A stretch of DNA of 64,000 nt from a virus. The notes beneath the pieces are model-generated. The model was not told the DNA's origin. It did no database searches and saw only the letters and a program-made list of their open reading frames with translations. Below are positions 23,711 through 32,681 of this stretch, in pieces (the stretch's first letter is position 1; every line of letters starts with the position of its first letter). The position numbers were made by a program, and so were the translations under genes. The stretch lies in IMG/VR virus record IMGVR_UViG_3300050029_000114, positions 22,052 to 86,051 of that record; one strand, given 5' to 3'.

Positions 23711-24653
23711 CGTCCTCCATACCTATCAGCCGCAGAAACTCTGTGACTCGGTGGGTGTAGGTGTGGAAGTCTAATACGTGCTGGCGGCCCGTTGCGGCTA
23801 TCTGGCGGCGCTCGTCGTCGGCCTTCACGTAGTAGTCGATCAGCGAGCGAAGCTGCCCCCAATCGCCTAGCTCCCACAGCCGCAGGTGGGTGCCATCGGT
23901 GTAGCTCTCCTCGATACCCTCCGTGTACGGGTGCAACAGGAAGCCGCCCCGGCCGACCGTCTCCGGTACCCGGTCGCTCCAGTACCAGCCGGTCCCGCCA
24001 ACCATGCAGGAATCCCCGACGACCACCCGGCTGCTCGCATACAGGTCGGCCAGGTCGGGGCCTCGTATCCCGCCGCGGCGCCGGTTCGGCCAGAACCTCA
24101 CCCCGCCCATATCCTTCAGGAACGCGACAAGCTGGCCGCGGTGCGCCCACTCCGTGTGGTAGCCGTATCGGGTGCCCACGAACGCCACGTCGGCGTCGAA
24201 CTCGTCCCGGTACTGGCCGGGTGTCTCCGCCTCCGGCCCGAACACGCCTGGCGGCAGCCAGTGATGGTTGATCCCCAACGCCTTGAACCGGGCCTGGTTG
24301 CCGCCGTCGGCGGTGCACACATGCTCGCACCGGAAGAACGGCGACAGGGGAATGTCCTCCTCGCGGGGCAAGTCCCACCACTTGTCGAGATGGTATCCGG
24401 CGGTCACGATCCCGGCCTGGCGGAGCTTCCCCAACCCGACGATCATGGCGTCGAGGTCGCTGTCCAGGCCCTTCGTCCGGGTCCACACGACCAGCGGAAC
24501 CTCGTGCTCCATCGCGATGCCCGGCAGGTCGGCCCACACGTGCTCCTGCTCCTGCACTCGCACGACCTCATGCCCGGCTAGCTCGAAACTCGCCGACACA
24601 TGGTTCTCGGTGCTCGACGGCGGCCCGAAGTTCCCGAGATATGCCAGTTTCAC
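23613..24653 (-). CDS. Glycosyltransferase (CgeB/GT4-like)
   Basis: A 346-residue protein (MKLAYLGNFGPPSSTENHVSA). Features are a GT-B N-terminus, DVAFVGTRYGYHTEWAHRGQL (start of the second domain), then LYASSRVVVGDSCMVGGTGWYWSDRVPETVGRGGFLLHPYTEG, the glycosyl_transf_1_2/CgeB pattern. The last 35 residues are low complexity and overlap the HNH gene. Starts with GTG in a GTGA overlap with the upstream gene. Confidence 0.82.
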   Translation of the reverse strand: MKLAYLGNFGPPSSTENHVSASFELAGHEVVRVQEQEHVWADLPGIAMEHEVPLVVWTRTKGLDSDLDAMIVGLGKLRQAGIVTAGYHLDKWWDLPREEDIPLSPFFRCEHVCTADGGNQARFKALGINHHWLPPGVFGPEAETPGQYRDEFDADVAFVGTRYGYHTEWAHRGQLVAFLKDMGGVRFWPNRRRGGIRGPDLADLYASSRVVVGDSCMVGGTGWYWSDRVPETVGRGGFLLHPYTEGIEESYTDGTHLRLWELGDWGQLRSLIDYYVKADDERRQIAATGRQHVLDFHTYTHRVTEFLRLIGMEDGATQATPTEPGRAPATQERAGTAGTRLGSPMP

Positions 24654-25057
24654 TCCTGGGCCGCCTTCCGCCCGGTGGCCGTCTGCGGGCCCTTGTGCGT
24701 CGCCCTGGGTTTCGTGGCCGTAGCAGGCCTTGTAGGGGCCTCTGGCGGCCGATTCAGTAGCTCGTGCTGGTCAGGGTGTTTGCGGGCGTGGTCAGCGTGC
24801 AGTCTGGAATGGTGGGCGATGGTCGCGTGGACGTGGCACGTCCGGTACTTGGTCCCGCCGACCGAGTGTTTCCCTACCCGCCAGCAGCCCTTCTCGGCGC
24901 AGTTGAAATGCATCAACGCCTTGATGACCACACCGAGCAGGGCGAACTCGGTCAGGTCGCTGCCGAACCCGCTCCAGAACCCGTACCACGGGCCGGAGAG
25001 GTTGTCTAGCCCGAGTACCCTGGCTAGAAAGTCGAAGATATCTCGGACGCCGTGCAT
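24650..25057 (-). CDS. Membrane protein with zinc knuckle
   Basis: A 135-residue protein. One amphipathic/hydrophobic helix around residues 20-50 (LTEFALLGVVIKALMHF) is followed by NCAEKGCWRVGKHSVGGTKYRTCHVHATIAHH, a Cys/His cluster recurrent in actinophage membrane proteins. The basic tail is low complexity. It sits between the exported CHAP gene and a glycosyltransferase. The role is unknown; lysis association is possible. Confidence 0.65.
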   Translation of the reverse strand: MHGVRDIFDFLARVLGLDNLSGPWYGFWSGFGSDLTEFALLGVVIKALMHFNCAEKGCWRVGKHSVGGTKYRTCHVHATIAHHSRLHADHARKHPDQHELLNRPPEAPTRPATATKPRATHKGPQTATGRKAAQE

Positions 25058-25087
25058 GGCCCGGAGGTTACCGCTGGATTGGTGCAG

Positions 25088-25870
25088 CTAGATGGATGAG
25101 AACGCGAACACGTAGCCGTCGCCGACGTGGCGGATATGGCGGTCGACGACCCCGGTGTTGTCGCCGTTGCCTTCGATAGTGTTGATCGTGACGCCATCGG
25201 TCCATTCGATGAGGGCGACGTGCGAGGCATAGCCCGTGGCGCCGCCTTGGCCGGTCAGGTCGATGTAGACGAGCCCGCCTATCTGCGGGCCAGCGGTGAT
25301 CCGCCCGGATCGTTGCGCGTCGCCCATCAACGCCGCGGGCCCGTCCTCATAGACGAATCCGGGTACGAACGCCTTGCGGGCGACCCATGACACAAACTTG
25401 GCGCACCAAAACCCGCCTGCCGTGTACGGACCTGCTAACCCGACCTGGCTGGCGGCGATGCCGATGTCCTCCGGTTCTATCGGCCCGGTGAACGTGTAGC
25501 TCTCGCCGTGGACGTTCCGCATCAGGTAGCCGTCTCGGGTAAGCGAGAATCCTCCTGGGGCAAACTGGCCGTGCGCTGCCCGCTCAGCGCCTGGGTTGGG
25601 GGTGATAGCCGCATACCCGAGATAGCTGAACAGCCAGTGGCCGGGCGCGTTGCCGCTGGTCCATATGCCGCCGAAGTTGGTCATCCCGTACCATCCGCCC
25701 TCCGGGCTGGCCGTGCTCTGCACTACCAGTTCGCCGTTCGGCGGTGTCGGCCATGCTGGCGGCCCGTCGGCGCGGGCGACGGCCGGAGCTAGGAGACAGG
25801 CGGCAATGAAGGTTGCCACTAGAGCCCGGAACGTCGGGCGGCTAGACAGGTGGGGTGTCGGGGTAGTCAC
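25088..25870 (-). CDS. Exported CHAP-domain wall amidase
   Basis: A 260-residue protein. Twin hydrophobic signal region at about 14-34 ending VARA. The C-terminal domain has FWCAKFVSWVARKA (nucleophile Cys156), SHVALIEW (His217) and TINTIEGNGDN (third residue), the CHAP/NlpC-P60 arrangement that cuts peptidoglycan peptides. The middle 100 residues have no assigned fold. It has its own promoter (box G) and AAAGGAT site. With the Rpf-like protein it is a second Sec-exported hydrolase in this phage. Confidence 0.85.
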   Translation of the reverse strand: MTTPTPHLSSRPTFRALVATFIAACLLAPAVARADGPPAWPTPPNGELVVQSTASPEGGWYGMTNFGGIWTSGNAPGHWLFSYLGYAAITPNPGAERAAHGQFAPGGFSLTRDGYLMRNVHGESYTFTGPIEPEDIGIAASQVGLAGPYTAGGFWCAKFVSWVARKAFVPGFVYEDGPAALMGDAQRSGRITAGPQIGGLVYIDLTGQGGATGYASHVALIEWTDGVTINTIEGNGDNTGVVDRHIRHVGDGYVFAFSSI

Positions 25871-25899
25871 GCGTATCCTTTCGGCTAGGAATCGCCCGA

Positions 25900-25913
25900 A
25901 CTATAGCGCGCTA
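25900..25913 (-). promoter_or_regulatory. TAGCGCGC-TATAGT promoter box (site G)
   Basis: Precedes the CHAP gene by about 30 nt with a normal ribosome site in between. Confidence 0.6.
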
Positions 25914-25918
25914 GTGGT

Positions 25919-26794
25919 CTAGTTAGCTCCGGCGCGTCGCACCCGGCGGTGTAGGTCCGGGCTCATCACGCTCGCCCGGCGCCGCAAGTTGTGCGGGTTA
26001 ACGCTCGACAGGAACAGGTCCGTCAGGTAGAGGCCCGTCCGGCCCTTATCCAAGAACGCCCACGGATCGAGAACGATAGCCGTCACGCCCTGGCGGGTGA
26101 TCTGCGTCACCCGTTGCGGCAACCGGCATTTCCCCACCATCGACGGCGTGAGAGCGAGAGCCAGTTCGCAAGCAATCTCGGCGCACGCCCGCACTCCGCT
26201 CCGGGGCGGCATCTGCCCGTAGTTGACCACGACCTCCCACGTCAACGGCTGCGACGAATCCAAGTCCATGCGCTGGTAAGCGGGCCACCCCGGGTTCTGG
26301 CCTGTCTTGGGGTCGGCCAGCCGCACCAGCCAGCGGTTGTCGTCCACCCGGTATGTCGACGGGTCGACGGTCACCCCGTCGATCGTCATCGACTGGACAG
26401 AGGACACCGGATAGACGCCCAACGTGACCTCGTACACGGGCGCTGTCGCCGGGCCGCCCCGCTCCTCGGTGTTCACCCCCGAGTAGATCATCGCAGCGTT
26501 GAATCCCTGCAAGCCGCCCGTGAAATACCCGAACGGCCACAACGGGTAGATCGGGCGCCCGTGATCACGGGTCAACGACCGGGGGTATGGGCGCACCACG
26601 TCCTGGCAGGAACCGGCCCACCGCTGCCCGGATAGCTCGAACAGGATGTCGCTCGCGGCCTGGAGGCAGTCCTCCATGAGTGCCAGGTCGAACGAAACGT
26701 TCGAGCACGGCTCGCAGATGTCGTCGGGGCCCGCCCACGGCGAACAGGTGCCAGCGCATGGCACTCCGGCCCCGGTTTGGACTACGAAAGACAC
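25919..26794 (-). CDS. Head-tail adaptor
   Basis: A 291-residue protein. The N-terminal CEPCSNVSFDLALMEDCLQAASDILFELSGQRWAG is the helix pair typical of actinophage head-to-tail adaptors (HK97 gp6-like). It is followed by VTLGVYPVSSVQSMTIDGVTVDPSTYRVDDNRWLVR, also standard in that group, and a helix ACAEIACELALAL. It would dock on the portal ring. Oddly, it sits downstream of the fibre genes, far from the other connectors at 12.7-14.5 kb. Confidence 0.8.
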   Translation of the reverse strand: MSFVVQTGAGVPCAGTCSPWAGPDDICEPCSNVSFDLALMEDCLQAASDILFELSGQRWAGSCQDVVRPYPRSLTRDHGRPIYPLWPFGYFTGGLQGFNAAMIYSGVNTEERGGPATAPVYEVTLGVYPVSSVQSMTIDGVTVDPSTYRVDDNRWLVRLADPKTGQNPGWPAYQRMDLDSSQPLTWEVVVNYGQMPPRSGVRACAEIACELALALTPSMVGKCRLPQRVTQITRQGVTAIVLDPWAFLDKGRTGLYLTDLFLSSVNPHNLRRRASVMSPDLHRRVRRAGAN

Positions 26795-26825
26795 GGCGGC
26801 TCCTCTCGCCCCCGATAGTACGGGC

Positions 26826-29090
26826 TCACCGGCATACCAGGGCGTGACCTTCCCGGCAGGCTCGGGTGGTCGGGGCGATGATCGTGCATCCCCGCTGCGA
26901 GGGCAACGGGAACGGGGCCGGGAATACCTCCTCGATCCGCGTCATCGTGTCGATCAGTTTGAGCGCGTCGGTGAGGGTCCGCCGGTAGGTGGCGGTCTGC
27001 ACTGCGATGTCGGCCAGGTCGGCTAGCTGGTCGTCGTCGGTGATCGTATGCGTCTCGGTGATCGGGTGCTGGTCGGTCAGCCCTATCGTGTCGGTCAGCG
27101 CCCGGGTGATTGCCCGGCCGATGGGGTCCGTGAGGGTCAGCGGGTCGGCGGCAGCGTGTATCTCCGTGAGGGTCAGCGGGTCGGAGAGGCCCAGCGGGTT
27201 CGTCTGCGGCCGTGCTGCGGCCTGTGCGGCCACAGCCGGGTCGGTCAGCCCTTCGGCCTCGATGGTCGCCCGGATCGCGTGTTGGGCTAGGTTCGCCTGG
27301 TCGGTAAGACCCTCGGGCTCGGTCAGCGGCCTGACCGCGGCCTGTGCGGCCACCTTCGGGTCGGTCAGGCCCTCGGCCTCGGCGATCGCACGGCTGGAGG
27401 CGGTCGCCTGAACGAGCGGGTCGGCTAGCGATTCCCGGTCGGTGAACAGGTCGACCCCGGCCCCGGACCGGTTGATCAGGTCGAGCAGGCCCAGCGACTC
27501 GGTGACTACCCGGATATACGGGACCGCCTGGGAGCGCGGGTCCGTCAGGCCGACCGTCTCCGTCAGCGTCCGGGTAACGGCGCGCGCCGCGATCGCGTCG
27601 GTCAGGCCCTCCGGGTCCGTAGCGGGGCGGCTGGCGGCCTGGGCAGGCACCCTGGGGTCGGGCAGGCCCTCCGGGTCCGTGAGGGCCCTCGCTGCGGCCT
27701 GGGCAGCCACCCTGGGGTCGCTGATGCCCTCGGCGTCGGCAATCGCCCGGATCATCGTCTGGACGGAAGCCTCGGCGTCCGTCAGCCCCAACGCCTCCAC
27801 CAGTGTCCGGGTCAGGGTCCGCAGCGCCGTGTCTGTCAGACCCTCGGCGTCTGTGGGCGCCTGGGCGGCCGAGAGGGCCTGGCCGAGAGCTAGCGCCGAA
27901 CTCTGCCCTGGCGGCAAACCGAGGGACACGAACCCTAGCCGCGATTGGGCGGTCCCCAGCGTCCCGTCCGCAGTGTTCGTCCCGACCCGCACATCGGCCA
28001 GCCCGATCACGTCGAAGAAGATGCCCCGGCTCGTCTGATTCGCCAGGCTGTCGGTGATGCCCTCGGCGTCCGTGAACGTCCGGCTGTACGACCACTGCCA
28101 GCCGGTATCGTTCCCGCCGTTCGTGGCGTTGGCGCTCGCCTGCCACGTCGCCCCGCCCGTCGCGTTGCTATCGGTCAGGGAGACGTAGTTGGCGGTGAAT
28201 GTCCCCGAAGCCTTCGAGAGCGTCCACTGTGACCCGGGGGAGGAGGAGACGAACGTGTAGTGGTGGGCCGAACCGGAGCCCTCCGTGAACGTGGTCACCG
28301 TTTGGGTGGTCCCGGCTGTCCACGTCACCGTTGTCGTCCCGCCCGTGAAGGCCAGGGATGCGAACGTGTTGGAGCCGCTGATCGTGACGTTCGTCGCGGC
28401 GATGGTGACAGCGTTGTAGGTGAGCCCGCCCCCGGCGAACGTCGTCGGGGCGGCAATGGCCGCGAACGAGATTGTGGAGGTCCCGGCGCTGAACGTGAGC
28501 CCGGTCGCCGCCGCGCTCCACGCCACGCTCCCGCCGTTCGTGATCGTGATAGTCGAGGACCCGAGGGTAAGACTCCGGGTGAACCCGGAGTCGACCTGGA
28601 AGGTCCCGACACTGATCGGCTGGCTACCGGTATCGAGCGCCCCGCGGATCACTTGGAAGGACCCGGACAACGCGATAGTGATCCCCGAGGAAAGCAGCCA
28701 GGAACCGCCCGCCCCGTTGAACTTGGTCGTCCCGAGGTTGTGGCCCCCGGTGTCAATCGTTAGCTGGGTGGCGGCCGTCGATGCGAAAGTGATCGCCGAC
28801 GTATTGACGTTCCCGAGGGTGTACGTCCACCCGGTCGACGGGAACAGCAGGGCGAGTGTCCCGTTCGCCGTGCTCGTCCCGATCGTCAGTGTCACCCCCG
28901 CCGTGTGGGTGACCGTGCTCGTGTAGCCGGTCAGGTCGATGCTGCGGCAGACAGCCCCGGCATCGACCGTCAGCGCCCCCGAGGTCCCGGTCGCCACCAC
29001 GTCGTCGGCGGCGGTCGGGGCGAAGCCCTCGACCCATGTCCCGGCGGATGACCATGCCCCGCCTCCGTTAGCGATCGTGCGGGTCGCCAT
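26826..29090 (-). CDS. Fibre-like virion protein 1 with EGLTD tandem repeats
   Basis: A 754-residue protein. Residues 1-330 are Thr/Ser/Gly-rich beta sequence (MATRTIANGGGAWSSAGTWVEG, then repeated short strands), suggesting a beta-helix or Ig-like stalk. Residues about 335-720 (about 26930-28090) are roughly 22 imperfect repeats of about 17 residues around EGLTD-x-x-x-x-x-x-x-R-x-x-T-D. The last 35 residues end in basic, Cys-containing sequence. It is paralogous to 42805-45636. It is probably a surface fibre or head decoration. No known receptor-binding domain was identified. Confidence 0.75.
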   Translation of the reverse strand: MATRTIANGGGAWSSAGTWVEGFAPTAADDVVATGTSGALTVDAGAVCRSIDLTGYTSTVTHTAGVTLTIGTSTANGTLALLFPSTGWTYTLGNVNTSAITFASTAATQLTIDTGGHNLGTTKFNGAGGSWLLSSGITIALSGSFQVIRGALDTGSQPISVGTFQVDSGFTRSLTLGSSTITITNGGSVAWSAAATGLTFSAGTSTISFAAIAAPTTFAGGGLTYNAVTIAATNVTISGSNTFASLAFTGGTTTVTWTAGTTQTVTTFTEGSGSAHHYTFVSSSPGSQWTLSKASGTFTANYVSLTDSNATGGATWQASANATNGGNDTGWQWSYSRTFTDAEGITDSLANQTSRGIFFDVIGLADVRVGTNTADGTLGTAQSRLGFVSLGLPPGQSSALALGQALSAAQAPTDAEGLTDTALRTLTRTLVEALGLTDAEASVQTMIRAIADAEGISDPRVAAQAAARALTDPEGLPDPRVPAQAASRPATDPEGLTDAIAARAVTRTLTETVGLTDPRSQAVPYIRVVTESLGLLDLINRSGAGVDLFTDRESLADPLVQATASSRAIAEAEGLTDPKVAAQAAVRPLTEPEGLTDQANLAQHAIRATIEAEGLTDPAVAAQAAARPQTNPLGLSDPLTLTEIHAAADPLTLTDPIGRAITRALTDTIGLTDQHPITETHTITDDDQLADLADIAVQTATYRRTLTDALKLIDTMTRIEEVFPAPFPLPSQRGCTIIAPTTRACREGHALVCR

Positions 29091-29113
29091 CGCTTACCGC
29101 CGGGCCGCGGCGA

Positions 29114-29335
29114 TCAGCCGGGCGGGACGGCCCCTTCGATGACGGCGGCCGGAAGCTCGCCGGTTATCTGGAAGATCGCTAGGTGTAGCTCCTCGATCTG
29201 CGCCTGAAGCATCGCGACGGCTTCGTCCTTCCAGTCCGGCTCGTCTGTCTCGTCCGCTTCCACGAACCGGGCGATGGCCGCGGACTTCGAGTTGTGGGTC
29301 CGGATGAGTAGCTGGTTTACGTCGTCCTTGGTCAT
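29114..29335 (-). CDS. Small coiled-coil protein between fibre genes
   Basis: A 73-residue acidic, helical protein from MTKDDVNQLLIRTHNSK. ALAQIEELHLAIFQITGE-like heptads suggest oligomerisation (visible: AMLQAQIEELHLAIFQITGE). The ATG overlaps the spike gene's stop (TAATG). It may be a fibre chaperone or linker. Confidence 0.6.
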   Translation of the reverse strand: MTKDDVNQLLIRTHNSKSAAIARFVEADETDEPDWKDEAVAMLQAQIEELHLAIFQITGELPAAVIEGAVPPG

Positions 29336-31704
29336 TACGAGGGAGTGTACGTGCTCGTCGTGAGGTCGTGCTGTAGGCCGGTCACTGCGCCCTGCATGAT
29401 CCCGACGGCCGACGGGATCACCGCGACGGTGAACGTCTCGCCCGAGGCTGAAGTCACGCAATCCTTGTTGACCGTCGCCGTCAGCCCGTCGTCGCTGACC
29501 GCGATGATCTGCGTGCCCGCCGGTATCTTCCCGCTCTGCGCAGTGACCACGGCGTTGAGCATTTGTTTGCGGAACGAGAAGTTGGCGACCGCGGTCGTGA
29601 CGAAGAGGGTCCGGGCGGAGGATATGCCGGTAGTCCCGTTGCCCCCGACCGTCTTGATATTGGCGGCGGCCGTCGCGATATGGAGTTGGTTTTTGGAGAG
29701 GAATACCCGATCCAATCCTTGGAGCACGATCGGGTTTACCGGCTGGACGACGCTCTTAACGCCATCCACGTTCCCTACGATCTGATAGTCGTAGCGGACG
29801 ACCCCGGGATGCTGGACCTGATCCGCCCCGAGGATCATATCTAACGGGCAGGCGCCGTCCGGGGTCGCCGTCGAGTTGTTGTGGTTGATCTTCACATGAT
29901 CATTGATCGGCGCTCCTCCCCGCATTCCGATACAGGGCGAGGCTCCGTGGGCCCCGAAGCTGTTATCCAGAATGTAGGTGTCGAGGTTCCCGGGGTCGGC
30001 GTTCGGCTCGAAGTCGATGTGGTAGCTGCTCTGATTCCACATGAAGTTACTGATCACATGATTGTGATAGCAGTGGGTCCCTAGGATCGCCCCCTGGGCG
30101 TTACCCGTGAACCCGCATTGCTGGACGATGAGCCCGGTCGTCGGGCGCATATAGGCCGCGCTGGTGAGCCAAGACGAGAAGTTCATCGCGTCGGACGGCG
30201 AGTTAGCCATCCGGCAGTTGAAGTGGCGGGGGTCCTTGCAGGCTTGCACAGAGAACAGATGCTGGCCCTGGACGGCGTTCGTCGATGGCCCGTTGTGGTA
30301 GACCCCGCCGAAGAACACGTCGGGCAGGACGCATTGGAGCCCGGAGAGGTTCACGGCGGCTGCCGGGCTCGCCGCGTTCGCCAATGTCAGCGTGTGTCCG
30401 TCGGTACTGATCGAGGAGATGGTGACCTTCCCTCCGGCGAAGAACGGGGAGAGCAGGACCGGGTTGTTCGGTGGCGCTGCGTTCGTGGCGGGGAGCGCGC
30501 ACCAAGGCGGCATCGTCGTGGAGATGGTCAGGTTGTTCGTCCCGGATGCGGTTGCCAGCATCTTGATCTGCGGGTTCCCGCCGACACAGGAAAGGGTGAA
30601 GCTGTTGACCCCGACCGTCCCTACGTAGGCGTTCGTTGAAATGTTGATCTTCTGACCGCTAGCCGAGTTAGTCGCCAGCACGTCGATCTGCGTGGTCGGG
30701 GAGGAGGACAGGGAGAACGTCCCGCCCGTCACAGTCCCGACGAACGTGTTGGATGGGATGTACGGCCCCATCACCAGCCGGTAGACCCCGGCGTCGCCGG
30801 AGAGGATCGCTGCGTCCGTGATGGTCTTGCTCCCCGAGGACATCGAGCAGCCGGAGTCAGTCCGGTTGAACGCGGCCGGGATGCCCGTCCCGACGACGCT
30901 CCGGTAGGCGGTGTCATCGCCAGCCAGGATCGAGTTGTCCGTCACGGTCGCCGAGCCGCTGGTCGTGGTGCAGCTATCGGTTCGGTAGTTCGGGGTGCCA
31001 ACCCCGCCGCTTGTCAGGGTCGTGGCGCCGTTGTTGATTGCGCCGTCCTCGATAGTCAGGTTCGTGAAGCTCCCGTAGAACTGTGCGTTCTGCCATTGGA
31101 CATCGCGGCATTCAAGCTCGTTGACGATGTCTCGTTTCAGGAGCGGCGCCCCGCCCGTGAAGGCCGGGTCCATGAAGGCGTTGTTGCCCGACGTGTAGCT
31201 GTTGAACTGGCAGCCGACTCCGCCCTCCCGGCCGGTACCGGAGACGCCCGGCGCTCCGCCGCTCATGTTGCCGAGGGTCGTCGCTCCGCCCTCGAACCGA
31301 ATGTTGTCTCGGTAGAGGAGGAACATCTGCCCGTCTACCCGGAGCTTGGTTGTCGCGCCCAACGTGACGAGCGTGTTATCGAGCAGGGTCGTCGTGTACC
31401 ACTTGTAGAGCCCGTAGGAGGAGGCTTTCACGCCGGTCAGGTCGATAGGTCCGCGGAGCTTCAACGTGACAGACCCGTTCCCGGCGTGAGCGGCGTTCGA
31501 GTTTTGGGTCGCGAGGGCGTGCGTCGAATCGATAATCGACATGATCTGCGTGTTAGCGGGCCAGTCCCCGGTTAGCCCGAGCCCGATATCGTCGCTGGTC
31601 AGGTTCGCTCCGGTCACCGTGAGGGTGTTATCGGTGCCGGTAGTGGTAGCGGTCGCGAATGTCTCGTCCGCTCCGACGCTGGTTGTGAGGGTGAGAAGGT
31701 TCAC
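29335..31704 (-). CDS. Tailspike/fibre with right-handed beta-helix
   Basis: A 789-residue, Asn/Gly/Thr-rich protein. Central turns such as FNCRMANSPSDAMNF, GLIVQQCGFTGNAQGAIL, NHVISNFMWNQSSYHIDF and DTYILDNSFGAHG are the short strand-turn ladder of pectate-lyase-type beta-helices. Phage proteins of this kind bind or cleave surface polysaccharide. Cysteines are unusually common for a spike. There is no obvious catalytic signature. Overlaps both neighbours. Confidence 0.75.
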   Translation of the reverse strand: MNLLTLTTSVGADETFATATTTGTDNTLTVTGANLTSDDIGLGLTGDWPANTQIMSIIDSTHALATQNSNAAHAGNGSVTLKLRGPIDLTGVKASSYGLYKWYTTTLLDNTLVTLGATTKLRVDGQMFLLYRDNIRFEGGATTLGNMSGGAPGVSGTGREGGVGCQFNSYTSGNNAFMDPAFTGGAPLLKRDIVNELECRDVQWQNAQFYGSFTNLTIEDGAINNGATTLTSGGVGTPNYRTDSCTTTSGSATVTDNSILAGDDTAYRSVVGTGIPAAFNRTDSGCSMSSGSKTITDAAILSGDAGVYRLVMGPYIPSNTFVGTVTGGTFSLSSSPTTQIDVLATNSASGQKINISTNAYVGTVGVNSFTLSCVGGNPQIKMLATASGTNNLTISTTMPPWCALPATNAAPPNNPVLLSPFFAGGKVTISSISTDGHTLTLANAASPAAAVNLSGLQCVLPDVFFGGVYHNGPSTNAVQGQHLFSVQACKDPRHFNCRMANSPSDAMNFSSWLTSAAYMRPTTGLIVQQCGFTGNAQGAILGTHCYHNHVISNFMWNQSSYHIDFEPNADPGNLDTYILDNSFGAHGASPCIGMRGGAPINDHVKINHNNSTATPDGACPLDMILGADQVQHPGVVRYDYQIVGNVDGVKSVVQPVNPIVLQGLDRVFLSKNQLHIATAAANIKTVGGNGTTGISSARTLFVTTAVANFSFRKQMLNAVVTAQSGKIPAGTQIIAVSDDGLTATVNKDCVTSASGETFTVAVIPSAVGIMQGAVTGLQHDLTTSTYTPS

Positions 31705-32411
31705 GAAATCACCTGATAGAGAAGGTCGATGAGAATGTTCGGCTGGGGGAAGCGGAGCCCGATATCGAACCCGTTGACGGTGACGTTCAACGGGACCGGG
31801 ATCGCGTCCGCGGTGGCCTCGTTCAACGGCTCAAAGGAGAGAGTCGGCGGGACCGGATGGGGGACCGCGAACGTGACCGTTGCCATCGTCGGGGTCGCGG
31901 CCCCGGTCGCGCTGGGCCGGTAGGCGGTCGGGTTCCCGCCGGTAGTGAACTTGACCTCTCCCCGCACATCGTTCCCGGCTATCACCGGGCCGGGGACTCC
32001 GGGCGCGTTCCCGAGCGCGCCACCCGCCGCGATGGTCGCGGCGGTCCCGGTTCCGGTCAGATGGGTGAGAGGGAACACCTGTAGGCCGCCCAACGTGAGA
32101 ACACAGACGAGGAGGTCCCCGAGGGCGTGAGCTTTCACCGGGCTTCCCTCGATCCCCCGGGTCACGGAGACATGAGAGGCGTCCGGCGGCTGGCCGACCA
32201 TCACGTACTCCGGTTGGGTATCCGGCGGGGAGAGCGGGGAGATAGCGGCCCGGTACTGGCTGACCCCCGCGACCGGCTGCGGGAGCGGGAGCCCGGAGGA
32301 GACGACCTGCCATGTTTCCACGGTGCCCGGAGCAGGCGCGGCGGCCCACGGTTGGGCTGTGCCCGCCAGCGTGGTAAGTGCCGCGTTGGCGAACAGGTCG
32401 AGAACGCCCAT
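31701..32411 (-). CDS. Virion protein upstream of the spike
   Basis: A 236-residue, Pro/Ala/Val-rich beta protein. YVMVGQPPDASHVSVTRGIEGSPVKAHALGD resembles the fibre/baseplate attachment domain found before spikes in many phages (TRGxxGTxAxxHxxGD). It likely anchors the spike or fibre. Overlaps the spike gene by 4 bp. Confidence 0.68.
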   Translation of the reverse strand: MGVLDLFANAALTTLAGTAQPWAAAPAPGTVETWQVVSSGLPLPQPVAGVSQYRAAISPLSPPDTQPEYVMVGQPPDASHVSVTRGIEGSPVKAHALGDLLVCVLTLGGLQVFPLTHLTGTGTAATIAAGGALGNAPGVPGPVIAGNDVRGEVKFTTGGNPTAYRPSATGAATPTMATVTFAVPHPVPPTLSFEPLNEATADAIPVPLNVTVNGFDIGLRFPQPNILIDLLYQVIS

Positions 32412-32414
32412 CGG

Positions 32415-32666
32415 TTAGCCGCTAGGCCAGTGAGCCGGGTCCGGTCCTTTTTCGACTCCCTCGCCCGGATCGAACTCCGGTTCCGGCTGGCGGTTCTCCA
32501 CCGGCCAGTGAGCCTCGTCCGGTCCCTTTACGCCTCCGGCGCCCTCCGTGACCTCTACGGGCCCGCTAGGGGCCTCCCCGGTCAGGGTGGCCGCGTCGAC
32601 GGTAGCCACATCTGGGGAACCGATGGTCACGACAACCTCGTCGCTGATCCCGCTGCCGTCGCTCAC
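32415..32666 (-). CDS. Small acidic virion-associated protein
   Basis: An 83-residue, acidic, Pro-rich protein, predicted disordered. Two near-identical units, KGPDEAHWP and KGPDPAHWP, near the C-terminus. Starts GTG. Possibly a docking peptide for a structural partner; no family. Confidence 0.55.
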   Translation of the reverse strand: MSDGSGISDEVVVTIGSPDVATVDAATLTGEAPSGPVEVTEGAGGVKGPDEAHWPVENRQPEPEFDPGEGVEKGPDPAHWPSG

Positions 32667-32681
32667 GTCAGGCCCCCAAAC

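Noticed and set aside
26930-28090. Regularly spaced repeats that could suggest a CRISPR array
   Set aside because: The repeats are in frame, about 51 bp apart without conserved non-coding repeat plus unique spacer structure, and encode the EGLTD protein unit.
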